Source of the DNA: Adiantum capillus-veneris
Taxonomy: Eukaryota; Streptophyta; Polypodiopsida; Polypodiales; Pteridaceae
DNA: 62,000 nt
Direction of reading: 5' to 3'
Assembly: GCA_014529385.2 (NCBI GenBank)
Contig: CM043964.1
Coordinates: 101,822,087-101,884,086 of the forward strand
A program made the position numbers and the translations under genes. The notes under the pieces are model-generated. The model did no database searches and was not told where the DNA came from. It saw nothing but the letters and a program-made list of their open reading frames with translations. This document shows positions 12,555 through 25,118 of this stretch, one piece after another. Each line of letters begins with the position of its first letter. Within the stretch, counting starts at the first letter, position 1.

Positions 12555-12775
12555 CTATATAGGAGTTTATAAACTACCAGATGAGGATGCCAAAGAGCTA
12601 GCTACTATATAGGAGTTCATAACTTACTAGATGAACTTACTAGATAAGGACATCCAAGAACAGGTTTCTATATAGGAGTTTATGACTTACTATATGAACT
12701 TACTAGATCAACACGTCCAAGAGCAAGTTACTATATAGGAGTTTGTGATTTGCTAGATGAATTAGAAAATTGCTA
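12555..12775. repeat. 63-bp tandem repeat, about 3.5 units
   Basis: CTATATAGGAGTT recurs at 12555, 12605, 12668 and 12731 (spacings 50, 63, 63), each time followed by TTACTAGATGAA-like sequence. This is minisatellite structure in non-coding DNA. Confidence 0.9.
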
Positions 12776-12959
12776 GCTTACTTGTTAGATTAAATGTGAA
12801 AACTCCTACTTGTAACTAAGAATTATTGAGCATGTACTCTAACTTGCTATCTAGAAACACGTCCATTAAAGCTCCTTGTGAATGTAGTGACATGGAGTGC
12901 ATAATTGCTAGCAAGCTTTGCAGACCACGATGATGGACATGTTTATCATAGACAGATTT

Positions 12960-13075
12960 AAGGCCAGACTCATTGGAAGCACCCTTGTTGATATGTATAG
13001 CAGATGTACTGGCAGCATGAAAGATAGTTTTTGAAAGTCGTGGTTTGGTATCGTGGGGTGCAATGATATCCGGCG
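12960..13075 (+). pseudogene. PPR protein gene fragment
   Basis: Plus-strand translation gives TLVDMYSRC followed, after a frame break, by FESRGLVSWGAMISG. This is the typical junction of two plant PPR motifs ([LV]DMY[AS][RK]C and VSWxAMI). Only about 35 codons survive, flanked by non-coding DNA. Confidence 0.6.
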
Positions 13076-13547
13076 CCCAGAAGATCTCTGTGACCAGGGT
13101 GGAAGATTCTGTCCATATTCATCCTATGGAAATTGGCAGGGGCATGGCGCACAGCTCGGTTCAAATGTCATTCTTATATATAAACATACCTAGCTACCCC
13201 TTCTGGTATGCAACATGTTTTCTGGTATCCTCGTTTTCGTTAGATTCGGACCCAGATGCTCTCTCTCATCTCCTTAATCCTCAATATGGGAGACTTGTGC
13301 TGATTGTACCATCCCTTTTCTGCACCATGTCGATCGCGCAAGTGAGCGAAAGGGAGGCGAAGTTGGCGGAATGACGTAGACGAAGTTGCGGATTGTTTCC
13401 CATGAGGAGACTCTGCATGTAGGTGTGTGTTCAAAATTGTTTTGCATCTATAGCTATGGTAGCTCAGTGCGTGTAGAAAAATAGCACAACATTGGACGAC
13501 GTTTTCAGAAGCGCTGGCCAACATCAATATACAATATCATGCAGCTA
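13076..13547. other. No recognisable gene
   Basis: Overlapping frames occur on both strands (for example 13045-13374) but none has a recognised domain. The stretch lies between the PPR fragment and DR2 copy 2. Confidence 0.4.
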
Positions 13548-13846
13548 GCGTCCAACTTGAAAGGGCATGATCAATTGCCAATATCTCCTCATAGACCTGT
13601 ATGTTTCTTCTCTCCCTCCTGGCCCTGGCGGTCTATATTCTACTTGCCTCATTGGAAGGTTGCACCAACACTGCTCCATCACGTTGTACGACAAGATCTG
13701 GTAAAAATTTGCCAACGGGTCAATCTGTGTGAGACATTTGGTGGAAGACCGCACAATATGGCAAAAAGGCGCTCACGAGAGTGGAAACTAAGGTAATTCC
13801 AATAAATGTGCACTGCTACAAAATTTGATGGACCTTCTCTCTTGTT
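13548..13846 (+). repeat. Dispersed repeat DR2, copy 2
   Basis: Matches 6404-6712 over about 300 bp with small indels. It starts at GTCCAACTTGAAAGG and ends at TTCTCTCTTGTT. Confidence 0.75.
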
Positions 13847-14461
13847 GGATTCAAATATAGTTCATAGATGTGCTCAAGCATCTATCTCACCCATCCTCGT
13901 GGCTATAGCTACAGCAAACAAATCTATGCACAGGCGCCAAAGGCCCAAAGGCCATCCCTTTTCTTTTTTGCAAGCGGGGGTAACTTGCCCACTTCTGAAG
14001 AATCGATCGTTGGTGGAAGAATTCCAGAAAGCTATTACTGTCCTTTGCAGGCAAGGCAAAAGTTCAGTCGAGGCTCTAACCAAGTAATTAGCAGCAGGCA
14101 GCAGAAACATGGAAGCATGTGATGTTGCTAAGTTGGCGTCGTGTGTCGACCACTGATCCGGCCGTTTGTCTGATCTCCAGCTGGCGAAGATTTCACAGAA
14201 CTTGTACGAAGAGACGCCTTCTGTGAATCTGTACCACCCACTTTGAGCATGTGAAGAATCTTCGTCTGCAAAATGGTCGTCCCGTGTCTCGTCAGCCATG
14301 CATAATGTACTTGCATTCCAACAGAGTCACGCATACCATACCGCACATTCGCCAATTTGTTTGTGTCTTATGAGATAACCTTTGCAGAAACAATGTGACA
14401 TGCATGGGCTGGCAACAAAATCAGAACAGTTGCATACTTTGTTGGACAGTCATGGTGCTCA
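13847..14461. other. Unassigned open frames
   Basis: Frames of 93 aa (13806-14087, plus), 84 aa (13868-14122, plus) and 141 aa (13874-14299, minus, ATG start) overlap each other. None shows a family motif. At most one could be real and I cannot choose between them. Confidence 0.3.
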
Positions 14462-14505
14462 CGTTTCTCTCTCTCTCTCTCTCGCGCGCGCGCGCTCTCT
14501 CTCAG
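14462..14505. repeat. (CT)n-(CG)n-(CT)n microsatellite
   Basis: A CT dinucleotide tract is interrupted by a short CG tract at about 14482-14494. Confidence 0.9.
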
Positions 14506-14576
14506 ACGGGGCCCCGCGTTCACGTATTAAGTGAATATATAATGTCTATTATAACAGCGGCTTGCCGACATCATCA

Positions 14577-14660
14577 GGGGTGGTGGCGCAGTTGGCTAGC
14601 GCGTAGGTCTCATAGCTCTGAGGTATCCTGAGGTCGAGAGTTCGAGCCTCTCTCACCCCA
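14577..14660 (+). tRNA. Elongator tRNA-Met (CAT) with 10-nt intron
   Basis: A complete cloverleaf is present. The acceptor 5' strand GGGGTGG (14577-14583) pairs with TCACCCC (14653-14659), followed by discriminator A. The D stem is GCGC/GCGC, and the T arm is GAGAG-TTCGAGC-CTCTC. The anticodon CAT is at 14611-14613. Between A37 (14614) and the 3' half of the anticodon arm lies an intron of about 10 nt (14615-14624), the standard tRNA intron position. Plant elongator tRNA-Met genes are known to carry such introns. The A box (GGCGCAGTTGGCTAG region) and B box (GTTCGAGCC) are intact, so it looks functional. Confidence 0.95.
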
Positions 14661-14664
14661 AGTG

Positions 14665-14669
14665 TTTTT
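14665..14669 (+). terminator. RNA polymerase III terminator of the tRNA gene
   Basis: Five consecutive T residues lie 4 nt after the tRNA 3' end, the usual Pol III stop. Confidence 0.8.
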
Positions 14670-15474
14670 GTTCCTCCTGGAACGAACCCTCATGTTAGCT
14701 AGTAGGGCACGGTGGCAAAAAATTCAAATGAGTATGCATGTGGTAGCTAGTAGTATATATAATAAGCCTTATTAAGGTCATGCAAATGCCATTCATTAAA
14801 GCGACACAACCAACCACTACCTTTAGCCACGATGGTCGAACGCATCAAAAACCGTCACAATCACTCAAAGAGTCTTGCTGGAGTGAGAACATTCCTTGAC
14901 ATTTGTGGCTTCTTTTACTATTTTGCTTCAAAGATCGAGATTCAGCAAGAACTTCCTTCGCTTTTGCTGTGGCGTCACATGAAAGGTTGAGTTATGTACT
15001 AGCAAATGCATAATAGATTGTATGCATTGGATGTGACATCCACGTAGAAGGAAAGCACACACATGATAAAATTGCACATTAGGTCTCTTGAAATTGCATG
15101 CTGGGTTGACCGCGACCTTGAGTGCTCAATTGAAAACTTTAGAGCTTCCCTTACCTTTCTCCTCTACCTTGGCATGTCTACCGGTTCACAACTTTAGCCA
15201 ATTCAAATGTGAATTTGTATAGGTGTCTCATTGAAGTCCTCGTTCCATACCAGTTTCACACACCTCCCACTCTTTCTATCAATAACGCTGGGGAATCCAC
15301 TCTTTATAGAAAACAACATGCCCCCTACGAGCCGAGAGTCTCCAAATATCGTAATCATGGTCCTCCTCCTTAGGCTTAAAAGAACTATAATGAAAAAACT
15401 CATATGCCTCTATTTCACATGTAGGGTTTTGTATGGTTCTTTTGTGCTTTTCTAACATTCCTTTACTATCAACA
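14670..15474. other. No recognisable gene
   Basis: Non-coding by inspection. Only short frames (15203-15455, both strands) are present, without recognised motifs. Confidence 0.45.
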
Positions 15475-16165
15475 TATCTTGATGGGGTTCTCCTCCTTTT
15501 TAAGCCTCAAATAACCCTGCCACTATAAGAGAGAACAAAAACCAAGAAGAAAGAGTGAAAGATTTCACGCTTTTTGGATTTAAGACGACACTAGTGCATC
15601 ATGTTTATATGCACAAGGAGCTTCACCTCCGTTTCTATGCACATAGCTAAATGTAAGAGATTCGTATTAGTATACACTAAATTATTGAGTGCTCTTTCCA
15701 CTTTGCTTTTGTTTGTTTTTGCTACTCAGCTCTTATGATTGTTTTCTTTTCTTTTGTCCTACTATGTATGGATCCAGATGCATTATCTGGGGGTTTGAAT
15801 TGGTCCCTTTAAATCAAAAAATGGATGATTATACTGAGAACCCCGTCCAAAACATTGATGTGTGGATGAGCAGTGAACACCTGGCCACATTCAAGATAAG
15901 ATCCATGTGCACATTGCACCAACTAAAGGAGGATCTACAGAATGAATAGATAGATTTGCCTATAGCTGTTGTTTTTTAGATAATTGGCAAGGATTATTTC
16001 TTTCTTTCATTCATTTTTTTCTTTTTTGTGTCATAATTTTACTTTCTAGATAATATGGCTTGTAGGTCGTGAGAGGGATTAAAAAGAAATTTCTATGCAA
16101 GGAAGTGCGAAAAGGGATTGTGTATCTACTTCCAAGTTAAAGCATACTTCCTAGTTAGAGCCCCA
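15475..16165 (+). repeat. Dispersed repeat DR3, copy 1, with a conserved short coding segment
   Basis: Matches 56395-57510 in pieces: CTTGATGGGGTTCTCCTC at the start, then GGGGGTTTGAATTGGTC, the block coding MDDYTEN...IDVWMSSEHLATFKIRS at about 15821-15948, and a tail (GGGATTAAAAAGAAATTTCT to CTAGTTAGAGCCCCA). The tail recurs again near 39.8 kb. The peptide (about 43 residues) is preserved better than the surrounding DNA, suggesting it derives from a real exon. Confidence 0.7.
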
Positions 16166-16416
16166 TCCTTTTGTCAGTATTGTTGATAGGATGTATATTT
16201 CTGGCGCGCACTCTCCGAAGAGCGCTTTTTGAGAGTCCGCTGAGAAATTCCATCAGGGTTGAGAATCCTCTCTTTTTTTTCCTCACCCTCTCTCTCTCTC
16301 GCTCATAGAAATTTTCCCTTGCGAATAAACCTTGATCAAACATTTATTATTCAAAAATATCTCTCTTTTCTCTCATGCATACTCATACACAAGCACAAAA
16401 ATACACCTAAGTCATT

Positions 16417-16440
16417 ACACACACACACACACACACACAC

Positions 16441-16504
<64 letters not shown>
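16417..16504. repeat. (AC)n-(CT)n compound microsatellite
   Basis: AC dinucleotides run from 16417 to 16443, then CT dinucleotides to 16504. The tract lies about 50 bp left of retrotransposon element 1. Confidence 0.97.
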
Positions 16505-16508
<4 letters not shown>

Positions 16509-16557
16509 ATTATAAGTTATGTCGAGCGACAAGGTTATCCTCCAACCAGACAATGGT

Positions 16558-17747
16558 TGTAACATTTAATGGCCTAATAACTTGTGTGTAGCGGAAATTA
16601 ACATGAACATAGTGGGCATTTCATTAGAGTAGATTCCTAATGAGAATTACAAGAGTGCTTGGGTGGAGAGAGCAACAAAAAGCATAACACCTAGTTAGAT
16701 AGCATCAACAATACTTTCAAAAGAGAGAGAAATTAAGCTATTGACAACAGTTGAGGACCGGATTTTCATGGAGCCGGTCCCCCCTCTAAAAGGCTTTGTA
16801 TTATGGTTTCTCCCATCAAGAGAGACATTGTACAATACAATTCTTTGTGTTCCTTCAAGACTAGCTAGTGCAATGAAGATGAAAGCTTCATGCACTAAGC
16901 AAAACACTTAGCAAAAAAAACTTTAATTATCCCCGTTCTTAGACCCAAGACCTCACACACCTTCGAAGATGGTGAGAGCTAGCAAGGTATGAGAGTAGAT
17001 TAAGAGGAAGGAGTATCTTACGAGAAAGATGTACATCTCCTCACATAATCACTCATATTAGCATAGCTTTAGCTTAGTAATTAGCTTGGTAGAGGAGATG
17101 AGCATGCATTGAAGCTTGGCTCTTGGTTGGATTTGCATCCACAAGCCAAGAGTGTGTCGATGTAGGCTTCTATCTCACAAGCTTGGAGTAGGTGATGAGC
17201 TCTCCATTAAAGCTTGGGAAGAGATAGTCTTCTCTTTCTTCACACATGAGATTGTGTGAGTGTGTGTGTGATAATGCCTTGCAAAAATCAGCCCCCCCTC
17301 TCTCTCTTGGGCGAGCCCTCTTGCTATTTGCTCTTGCTCCGGCCTCATTGGCCCTCCCCAAGTCAAGCCAATGACCATTAAGCAGCATAAGTGATAGCCT
17401 TTTGACATGTGTCCCCCTTTCCCCTTTTGTGAGAGCTTTAGGTAATTTAATAATTAAACTAAACTCTCATTGGACCCCTTTGCCTCCTGGCCAATAGGAA
17501 TCATGCAAGCTATTGGGCTCCTGAATGCTCATTGGACCCCTTGTGAGACTGCCCAATAGTCTTCTAGGAGACTTAATTCTCATTGGTTTCTTTTATTAAA
17601 TGTTTTTAAATTAATTAAACTAGATTTACTCTAGCTTAATTCTCATTGGTCCACCTCCAAGACCATCCAATAGGAATTGGGCACACCTTGTGGGCATCTG
17701 GGCTAGGGAGCTGACATGTGTCCCTAATTCCCTTTGTGAAAAGGGAG

Positions 17748-17826
<79 letters not shown>

Positions 17827-18204
17827 CTTTCTCTCTCATCCCCTACTCCCAAGGCTCGCCCCCTCCTATGTAGGGATTTGAAAAGACTTTTTGGTCACAC
17901 ACAAAGCATCCAATTTCCCCTAGGGTTGACCTTTGGACACAACCTTTGAATTTTGGAACCTTAGCATTTTGGAAGTCTTAATGGGCTGAACCTTAGGGTC
18001 TTTTTAGCCCATTGTTGCACATGGATCTTTTGCAGATGGCCCCCCTTTTGGATCCCTATTTTTCCTCCTTTGGACCCCTACAATGGCCGGTCTGCTAGAT
18101 CAACCAATATTCTAGCTTTTTCTCCCCTGGTACTTCCCCACATTAAATGATCAGTTTAATATGAGAAAATCATTTAGGAGAATTAGATATTGATTATTAT
18201 GACA
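16558..18204 (-). repeat. Element 1, 3' LTR (1,647 bp)
   Basis: Nearly identical to 23931-25532 apart from scattered substitutions and a much longer GT tract (17751-17825, 75 bp, against 34 bp in the partner). TG...CA termini. Confidence 0.96.
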
Positions 18205-18218
18205 TTACCTCTCTCTTG
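18205..18218 (-). promoter_or_regulatory. Element 1 polypurine tract
   Basis: On the minus strand AAGAGAGAGGTAA ends exactly at the 3' LTR boundary. It is the expected primer for plus-strand DNA synthesis. Confidence 0.8.
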
Positions 18219-18562
18219 AAATCATAGTCGTCCTCGACTATGGTGTAGAGAAGATAAAGCATATTCACGAGTCCTTTTGTTAGCGGGTAGAGGATCCCTA
18301 TGTTAGCCTACGACATCATTCCACAATGGATGACTAGTCCATTTGGCGCTTGAGAGCCTGAGGCTGCTGCAAGCATGTCTGCACATTAGTCCTATCAGTC
18401 TTCCATAATAGAGTGACAAGCTCTACTTGGTGTTTGGGAGACGTCGTCTCCACAAACTTGATCTAAACATGCATACTACTTCATTTTTGTGCACAATAAA
18501 GAAAAAGAGAGTCTTATAAGACAAAAAATACTTTGTTCATTTTTAACATTTTGTACATTTGC

Positions 18563-19075
18563 TTACTCTTGGGAAGCATTGTAAGCATTGACAAGGTTTA
18601 GGTTATCCTTTAATTGTATGCCTTGCATCCATCTAGCATCTTCAAAAGGATAATTTTTAAACTTAATAAGATATCATCGGATAGTCTTACCGCCTCTTAA
18701 TACCTTGTCTTCATGTCGGAGAATGGACTCAGGCTGCAACATCTCCTCTTGGTCCTCGATCTCCGGTGGGTCTTCAATAGTTGGTTCTTGAGGTGGCTCT
18801 CCTTTGTAAGGCTTTAATAGGCTCACATGGAAAGCATTGTGTATGAGCCAGTGATTGGGCAACCTGAGTTGATAGGCCATTTCATTGATTGGCCTAAGAA
18901 TCTGGAAGGGACCATAGTACCTTTTTGCTAGCTTAGCATAGTACTTTTGGTGACCCGTAGGATTCTTGCCTGTCGTGTGCCTTAATCGAGCCCTGGGAAA
19001 CTTTAACAAGACCCAATCATTTTCTTTAAAGGCTTGGGCTCTTCTGTGCTTGTCAGCAGTAGCCTTTTTTCTTTG
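18563..19075 (-). pseudogene. Element 1 integrase C-terminus and chromodomain
   Basis: In frame with the upstream integrase but separated from it by a TAG at 19073-19075. It starts with [13 protein letters not shown] and FPRARLRH, then [20 protein letters not shown] and [12 protein letters not shown], the GPF/HVS module at the end of gypsy integrases. A chromodomain follows: [18 protein letters not shown], a TGA (probably from CGA, Arg) and YLIKFKNYPFEDARW. Chromodomains bind modified histone tails and direct insertion. The frame ends with TAA at 18563-18565. Confidence 0.85.
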
Positions 19076-20530
19076 CTATGAGATAGAGATAGCATCCTTA
19101 ATCTTTTGAAAAGATTCTTGTAGGTCTCGGCTATACTCATCTGCAGCGAAGATCTTCCCATGTACCTTAAGTAGCAAGGGACTTTTTGATCTTCCCTCAA
19201 TTACCTCGAAAGGTGCTTTTCTCGTGGAAGTATGTACAATGTTATTGTAAGCATACTCCACTAAGGGTAAGTACTTCTCCCATTGGGATCTTTGATCTAC
19301 TTCCGTTACATAGGCTTTTAGTAGATCGAGAATGGATAGGTTAGCTATTTCACTTTGGCCATCCGTTTGTGGATGATAGGCCGAAGAGAAGTTTAGCCTT
19401 GTCCCTAAATTCTCAAAGAGACCCTTCCAGAAATTACTGGTCATTCTAGGATCTCTATCCGACACTATGGACATTGGCAAGCCATGGTACTTGAAAATTT
19501 GTGAAATGAAGAGGGTTGCCATTTGATGGGCTTTGATAGTCTTTTTGACAGGTATAAAATGAGCTTGTTTACTGAACCTATCTACTATCGTCCATATTAC
19601 CGTATTCCCATGGATAGACTTAGGCAATCCAAAGATGAAATCCATGGATATGCTCTCCCATGGTGAATTAGGGATTGGCAAGGGTTGAAGCAATCCAAGT
19701 TGCTTCCCTCTATCAAATTTTGTCTTTTGGCATACCACACATTTAGAAACATACTCTTGTATGTTCACTTTCATGGTAGGCCAATAGAAATATGTTTCAA
19801 TTCCCTTTAAGGTAGACTGAATCTCTCTATGCCCCGCATAAGGTGGAGCATGAGATTCATACATTACTTTCTCACGTAGTGAGTTAGTAACGCATAGTCT
19901 ATTGCCATAGAGAAGATAACCATCTTGTAAAGTAAATGGTTCTTCTTTCTTCCCTAATGCAAGGGCTGAAATCACATCTCTAAAATCGGAATCAATAGCG
20001 TACTCCTCTATCATTGAAGATAGATCATTGTGAGTTTCTATGGAAACCGCATTCACTTTCGGACGTCTTGAGAGTGCATCTGCTACTTGATTATGCTTGC
20101 CAACAATGTGAGCAATATGAAAATGAAATTGCGAAAGGAAATTTGCCCACCTCATTTGTTTGTCGGAGAGCTTGGTCTGCGTCATGAAGTACTTAAGACT
20201 TTGGTGATCTGTTCGCAGAATGAAAGGAGTCCCCAATAAATAGTGCTTGCATGAGTCTAAGGCATGTAGAACTGCAAGGAGTTCCTTTTCGTACATGCCT
20301 AGCGCTTGCTCAACAGGGTCGAGCCTTCGACTCTCATAGCCTATGGCATGCCCTTCTTGGAGCAAAACAGCTCCAAGGCAATCACCACAAGCATCACATT
20401 GGACCTCAAATGGTTTTGAGAGATCCGGTAGTGTAAGCACAGGTTGAGAGATAAGATTTTCTTTAAGCTTTTCGAAAGCATTGTTCTCCTTAGCAGACCA
20501 TGTATACCTAACGCTTTTTCTTTGTTAGGT
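19076..20530 (-). pseudogene. Element 1 RNase H and integrase
   Basis: The frame resumes after a frameshift near 20520. RNase H: CDACGDCLGAVLLQEG (about 20370-20410), EKELLAVLHALDSCKHYL, RTDHQSLKYF and VADALSRRP. The integrase zinc module follows (HREIQ...YFYWPTM...CVVCQKTK, about 19735-19855), then the catalytic core with SMDFIFGLPKS, VSDRDPRMTSNFW and YHPQTDGQSEIAN. These supply the D, D and E positions. This 454-residue stretch is the longest undamaged part of the element. Confidence 0.92.
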
Positions 20531-20631
20531 CATGTAATGGTCCCGCAATTTGTGAGAACTTTTCTATGAAGCGTCTATAGTATGCACACATACCTATAAA
20601 GCTTCCTAGTTCATGAAGATTCCTTGGTTTA

Positions 20632-22093
20632 GGCTATCCTTTTATTACCTCTAACTTTGATGGATCCATTTGGATGCCATCTTGAGAGATAATGTGACCT
20701 AAATACTGAATCTCTTGCAAGAAAAATTTACTTTTCTTTCGATTAACATAAAGTTTATTCTCTCTCAAAACTTGAAATATTACCTGGAGATGTTGCTTGT
20801 GTTCGTCTAATGAATTATAATAGATGATAATATCATCAAAGAACACTCCAGTGAAGGTTCGATGAGGCCTGAACAGCTTCTCCATCAAGCGGTTGAATGT
20901 GGCTGGTGCATTGGTCAAGCCAAAAGGCATGACAATGTATTCGTAAAGACCAAATGTGGTGTGAAATGCGGTCTTTACAATGTCTTGATCAACTATCCTT
21001 ATTTGATGATAGCCACTTTTTAGGTCAATCCTACTTAAGTAGGTTGATCCTTGTAGCTTATCAAATAGGTTTTCTACCCGTGGAACGGGAAACCTATTCT
21101 TGATAGTGATCCTATTTAGTGCTCTATAGTTGACACACATACGATATGTGCCGTCTTTCTTTTGCACTAATAGCACAGGTGAGCAAAATGGAGATGAGCT
21201 AGGCCTAACCATGCCCTTCTCAACTAACTCATGCACTTGCCGCATAATCTCCTCTTGTTGAGCTTGTGAAACTCTATAAGGAGGTTTGTTAGGCGGTGAA
21301 CTTCCTGAAAGAAGTTCAATTGCATGGTCATCATTACCTCGTTTAGGAGGTAGCTCACAAGGGATGTCGTCAATAAAAACATCTTGAAACCCCTTGAGAA
21401 AATTGGATAACTCTAATTCCTTTTGGTTACTTTTATTTTCCTTTGCTAAAGCATTAGGTTCTTTTTGAGAATCTTTAACAAAAATCATGTACACGGAAAT
21501 AGAGCTCTTTATTGACTTGTTGAAAGCTGGTGTATGTACAATGGGGATAGTGTTACCCATTTTCTTAGCATCTATATACATGTCTTTTTCCCTGAACTTA
21601 AAGGAGATTCTCCTTTCAGGAAATTTAACATCAGCAGCCAGGCGGTCAAACCATGGTGCCCCTAGGATTACATCCTCATTCTTGAGAGGAGAGATAAAGA
21701 AGTCCTCTTTGTCCACATAGCCTTGGACATGAAGCCTCAATTTCCCAATTAAGGGAGTGACCGAATCTTCTTTCCCCTTGAAGGAACTGTCTGCGGGTAG
21801 GACATCTCCCATCTCGTAGGATTGTATGCCTAGCTTGGTGGCTAACTCCATAGATATAAAATTGTGAGTAGAACCAGGGTCAAAGAGAATAAAAGCATCA
21901 TGTTCTCTTACCTTTCCCCAAGAATGGCATATTGGAGATCCTTTGTGATGAGTTTGGTGAGTCTCCTCCTCTTGGATTTCAACCAAGGAAGCTCTAGGAG
22001 GATCTTGGCGGTTGTTCTTTTGGGGACAAGCGCGGTACGCATACCCTTGTTCGCTGCACTTGAAACACCGGTTATCCTTATGATAACGCTCAA
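20632..22093 (-). pseudogene. Element 1 zinc knuckle, protease and reverse transcriptase
   Basis: It follows the TAG at 22094-22096 in the same frame. The zinc knuckle reads CFKCSEQGYAYRAC, with Tyr where the metal-binding His should be (codon 22041-22043; CAT to TAT would explain it). Protease: FDPGSTHNFISMELATKLG with D-x-G-S. Reverse transcriptase: KDGTYRMCVNYRALN, FPVPRVENLFDKL, IDLKSGYHQIRI, MPFGLTNAPATF and GVFFDDIIIY (catalytic FFDD, about 20820-20850). It ends at a TAG (20632) in place of a conserved Trp (VIKG-W-PKP). Confidence 0.93.
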
Positions 22094-23513
22094 GCTATTC
22101 AGGAGAGAGTTTATTCTTACCTTTGTAAACTCCCTTCTCTTTAGCTTTGTTGGAGTTGCCCTTAGGAGACTTTTGGACATTGTCCTTCCCCTTAGGCTCA
22201 TTGGAACCTTTGTTTTCCGATGGCTTATTATTTCTTTTAGCCCCTGTTTGGAAATTGATTCGAGAGGCCACCATAGTATGGTGTATTACCGCCGATATGG
22301 TACGTGGCCTTTGGGAGTTGACATACTCCGCCATTTCTTCGGTTAAGCCCGCACAAAATTGTTGCTTTTGCTCTCCAAAATCCAACTTTTTGAAGACAGT
22401 GGCTTTGAGTTGTATGTCCCAAAACTTGTCTACATATTTATGGATGGATTCATTGGGAGAGAGCTTTAAGCTTCGCCATTCGGTGAGTACTTTGTCTTTG
22501 GCATCGGTGGCCAAAAACTGCTTCATAATGGAAGCTCTTAAAGCTTTCCATGTTCGTGGAGCTTCACCGTTGGCTCGTAGGCTAGACCACCATTGTCTGG
22601 CGGACTTTTGAAAGTGCATAGCTACATGGCGTAGCTTAGAGGACTCCGTGAAGCCCTCATCTCCAAATGCCGCATCGAATTGCTGGATAAAGGCCAAGAC
22701 TTTGTCCGTAGCACCAAAGGTGCCATCATAGGTAAGGAAAGAGATGCTCTTCCCTCCCTCTTTAAATTTCTTTAATTTGGATGACCTCTTCCATGCGGCA
22801 TAGGATTTCCTATGGCCTCTTCTTTTTGATGGTTCAAAGGTTGCACCATCACTTTCTTCAGAAGGTGAAGAATTTGAAGAAGGTGGAGAAGAGGGTGACC
22901 TCTTTCTCGCCTTTTTCTTGTCTTGATCTTCGTCGTCTTCACCATAGCTTTCATAAGAGGAAGAGGATGAAGAAGATGGAGAAGAGGGTGTCCTCTTTCT
23001 CGCCTTTTTCTTCTCTTGCTTTTTATCATCCCTCTTTGAATTATGGCGTGGAGAAGAGTGTGATGGTCTTCTCCGCTTTGGTGGTGATGGAGAGCGTTTA
23101 GCTTGCCGTCTTCATGGAGCCATCTCCGCCGAGGTGGCGGAAGACTCACTTCTTTCTCGTTCCTTCGGTGGAGGCTCTTGAGTTCTCCTTTGGGAAGGAG
23201 ATGCATCATCAAGAAGTAAATTCTTGAGCCCTTCATATGGATTCTCTTCTTCTTCCCGAATCGGAGAGAGACCTCTTTTGGTAGTCTCACAAGGAGGCTT
23301 CCTAGGTGTTCTCTCGTCATAGTGATGAGCTTGGAGAATCCCGTGAGCACGAAGCTGCCGTTGCACTTCACTTTGGAGAGATGGATTGCCCATGGCTTGT
23401 TGAAGCCTAGAAACAAGATAGTTAACAAGCATTGAAGCATCATTAGTAGCTTGCTCATGAGCAAAATCAAAGTTATCAACATTAATTTCACTCTCTTTAC
23501 TATTGTCAGCCAT
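22094..23513 (-). pseudogene. Element 1 gag
   Basis: ATG at 23513 (MADNSKESEINVDNFDF) starts the gag-pol frame. After about 134 codons a TGA (23112-23114, CGA in the likely parent) interrupts it. A long Ser/Lys/Arg-rich linker follows, then the capsid-like domain (22695-22240) with FIQQFDAAFGDE, SARQWWSSLRANGEAPRTW, KVLTEWRSLKLSPNESIHKY and FCAGLTEEMAEYV. These match the retrotransposon gag fold. The capsid is followed by a Lys-rich tail and KLSPE-TAG just before the zinc knuckle, where related elements read LSPEQLE or LSPEELE. Confidence 0.88.
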
Positions 23514-23917
23514 TCTAACAACTTTTAGGTGTAAACTGTTTAGGTGTACTTTGGCACTTCAAGCCCTAGTTGCTACTCCTCTTTACCCCTTTAGAAAAAG
23601 CACTCAAGCTACTGTACCCGCGGCTCGAATACCATTAATTGCAAGGAATAGAAGAGAGGGTCTTTCGACACCAAAACAACACCGGATCCTGTCAAGCTTC
23701 TAATAGCTCAATAGTGGTTAAGCCGTAGGCAAGCCCCGTAGGACTCCACTATTAAGACCATAGCTCTCGACGGTGATGCCCCGTTAACTGCACGAAGGCA
23801 GGCGCACTGCAAGGCTGAAAAATCCCTATTCTACTTACTCACAGGCAATTAATAATAGCAACCATTTATAGCTAGCTTGAGGACCTCCCTTCTTGAGCAA
23901 GAAAAGAGAAACCTTGT

Positions 23918-23929
23918 GCTCTGATACCA
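23918..23929 (-). promoter_or_regulatory. Element 1 primer binding site (tRNA-iMet)
   Basis: Minus-strand TGGTATCAGAGC, perfect complement to the 3' end of plant initiator tRNA-Met, one base inside the 5' LTR. Confidence 0.95.
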
Positions 23930-23930
23930 A

Positions 23931-25118
23931 TGTAACATTTAATGGCCTAATAACTCGTGTAGCGGACATTAACATGAACATAGTGGGCATTTCATTAGAA
24001 TAGATTCCTAATGAGAATTACAAGAGTGCTTGGGTGGAGAGAACAACAAAAAGCATAACACCTAGTTAGATAGCATCAACAATACTTTCAAAAGAGAGAG
24101 AAATTAAGCTATTGACAACAGTTGAGGACTGGATTTTCATGGAGCCGTTCCCCCCTCCAAAAGGCTTTGTATTATGGTTTCTCCCATCAAGAGAGACATT
24201 GTACAATACAATTCTTTGTGTTCCTTCAAGACTAGCTAGTGCAATGAAGATGAAAGCTTCATGCACTAAGCAAAACACTTAGCAAAAACAACTTTAATTA
24301 TCCCCGTTCTCAGACCCAAGACCTCACACACCTTCGAAGATGGTGAGAGCTAGCAAGGTATGAGAGTAGATTAAGAGGAAGGAGTATCTTACGAGAAAGA
24401 TGTACATCTCCTTACATAATCACTCATATTAGCATAGCTTTAGCTTAGTAATTAGCTTGGTAGAGGAGATGAGCATGCATTGAAGCTTGGCTCTTGGTTG
24501 GATTTGCATCCACAAGCCAAGAGTGTGTCGATGTAGGCTTCTATCTCACAAGCTTGGAGTAGGTGATGAGCTCTCCATTAAAGCTTGGGAAGAGATAGTC
24601 TTCTCTTTCTTCACACATGAGATTGTGTGAGTGTGTGTGTGATAATGCCTTGCAAAAATCGGCCCCCTCTCTCTCTCTTGGGCGAGCCCTCTTGCTATTT
24701 GCTCTTGCTCCAGCCTCATTGGCCCTCCCCAAGTCAAACCAATGACCATTAAGCAGCATAAGTGATAGCCTTTTGACATGTGTCCCCCTTTCCCCTTTTG
24801 TGAGAGCTTTAGGTAATTTAATAATTAAACTAAACTCTCATTGGACCCCTTTGCCTCCTGGCCAATAGGAATCAGGCAAGCCATTGGGCTCCTGAATGCT
24901 CATTGGACCCCTTGTGAGACTGCCCAATAGTCTTCTAGGAGACTTAATTCTCATTGGTTTCTTTTATTGCATGTTTTTAAATTAATTAAACTAGATTTAC
25001 TCTAGCTTAATTCTCATTGGTCCACCTCCAAGGCCATCCAATAGGAATTGGGCACACCTTGTGGGCATCTGGGCTAGGGAGTTGACATGTGTCCCTAATT
25101 CCCTTTGTGTTAAGGGAG

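Noticed and set aside
13874-14299. 141-residue minus-strand frame with an ATG
   Set aside because: It overlaps two other frames of similar length, has no recognised motif and shows no support from splice or promoter signals.
21487-22611. Plus-strand frames of 77-160 residues inside element 1 (similar ones in elements 2, 3 and copia)
   Set aside because: They are antisense shadows of the gag-pol coding strand.
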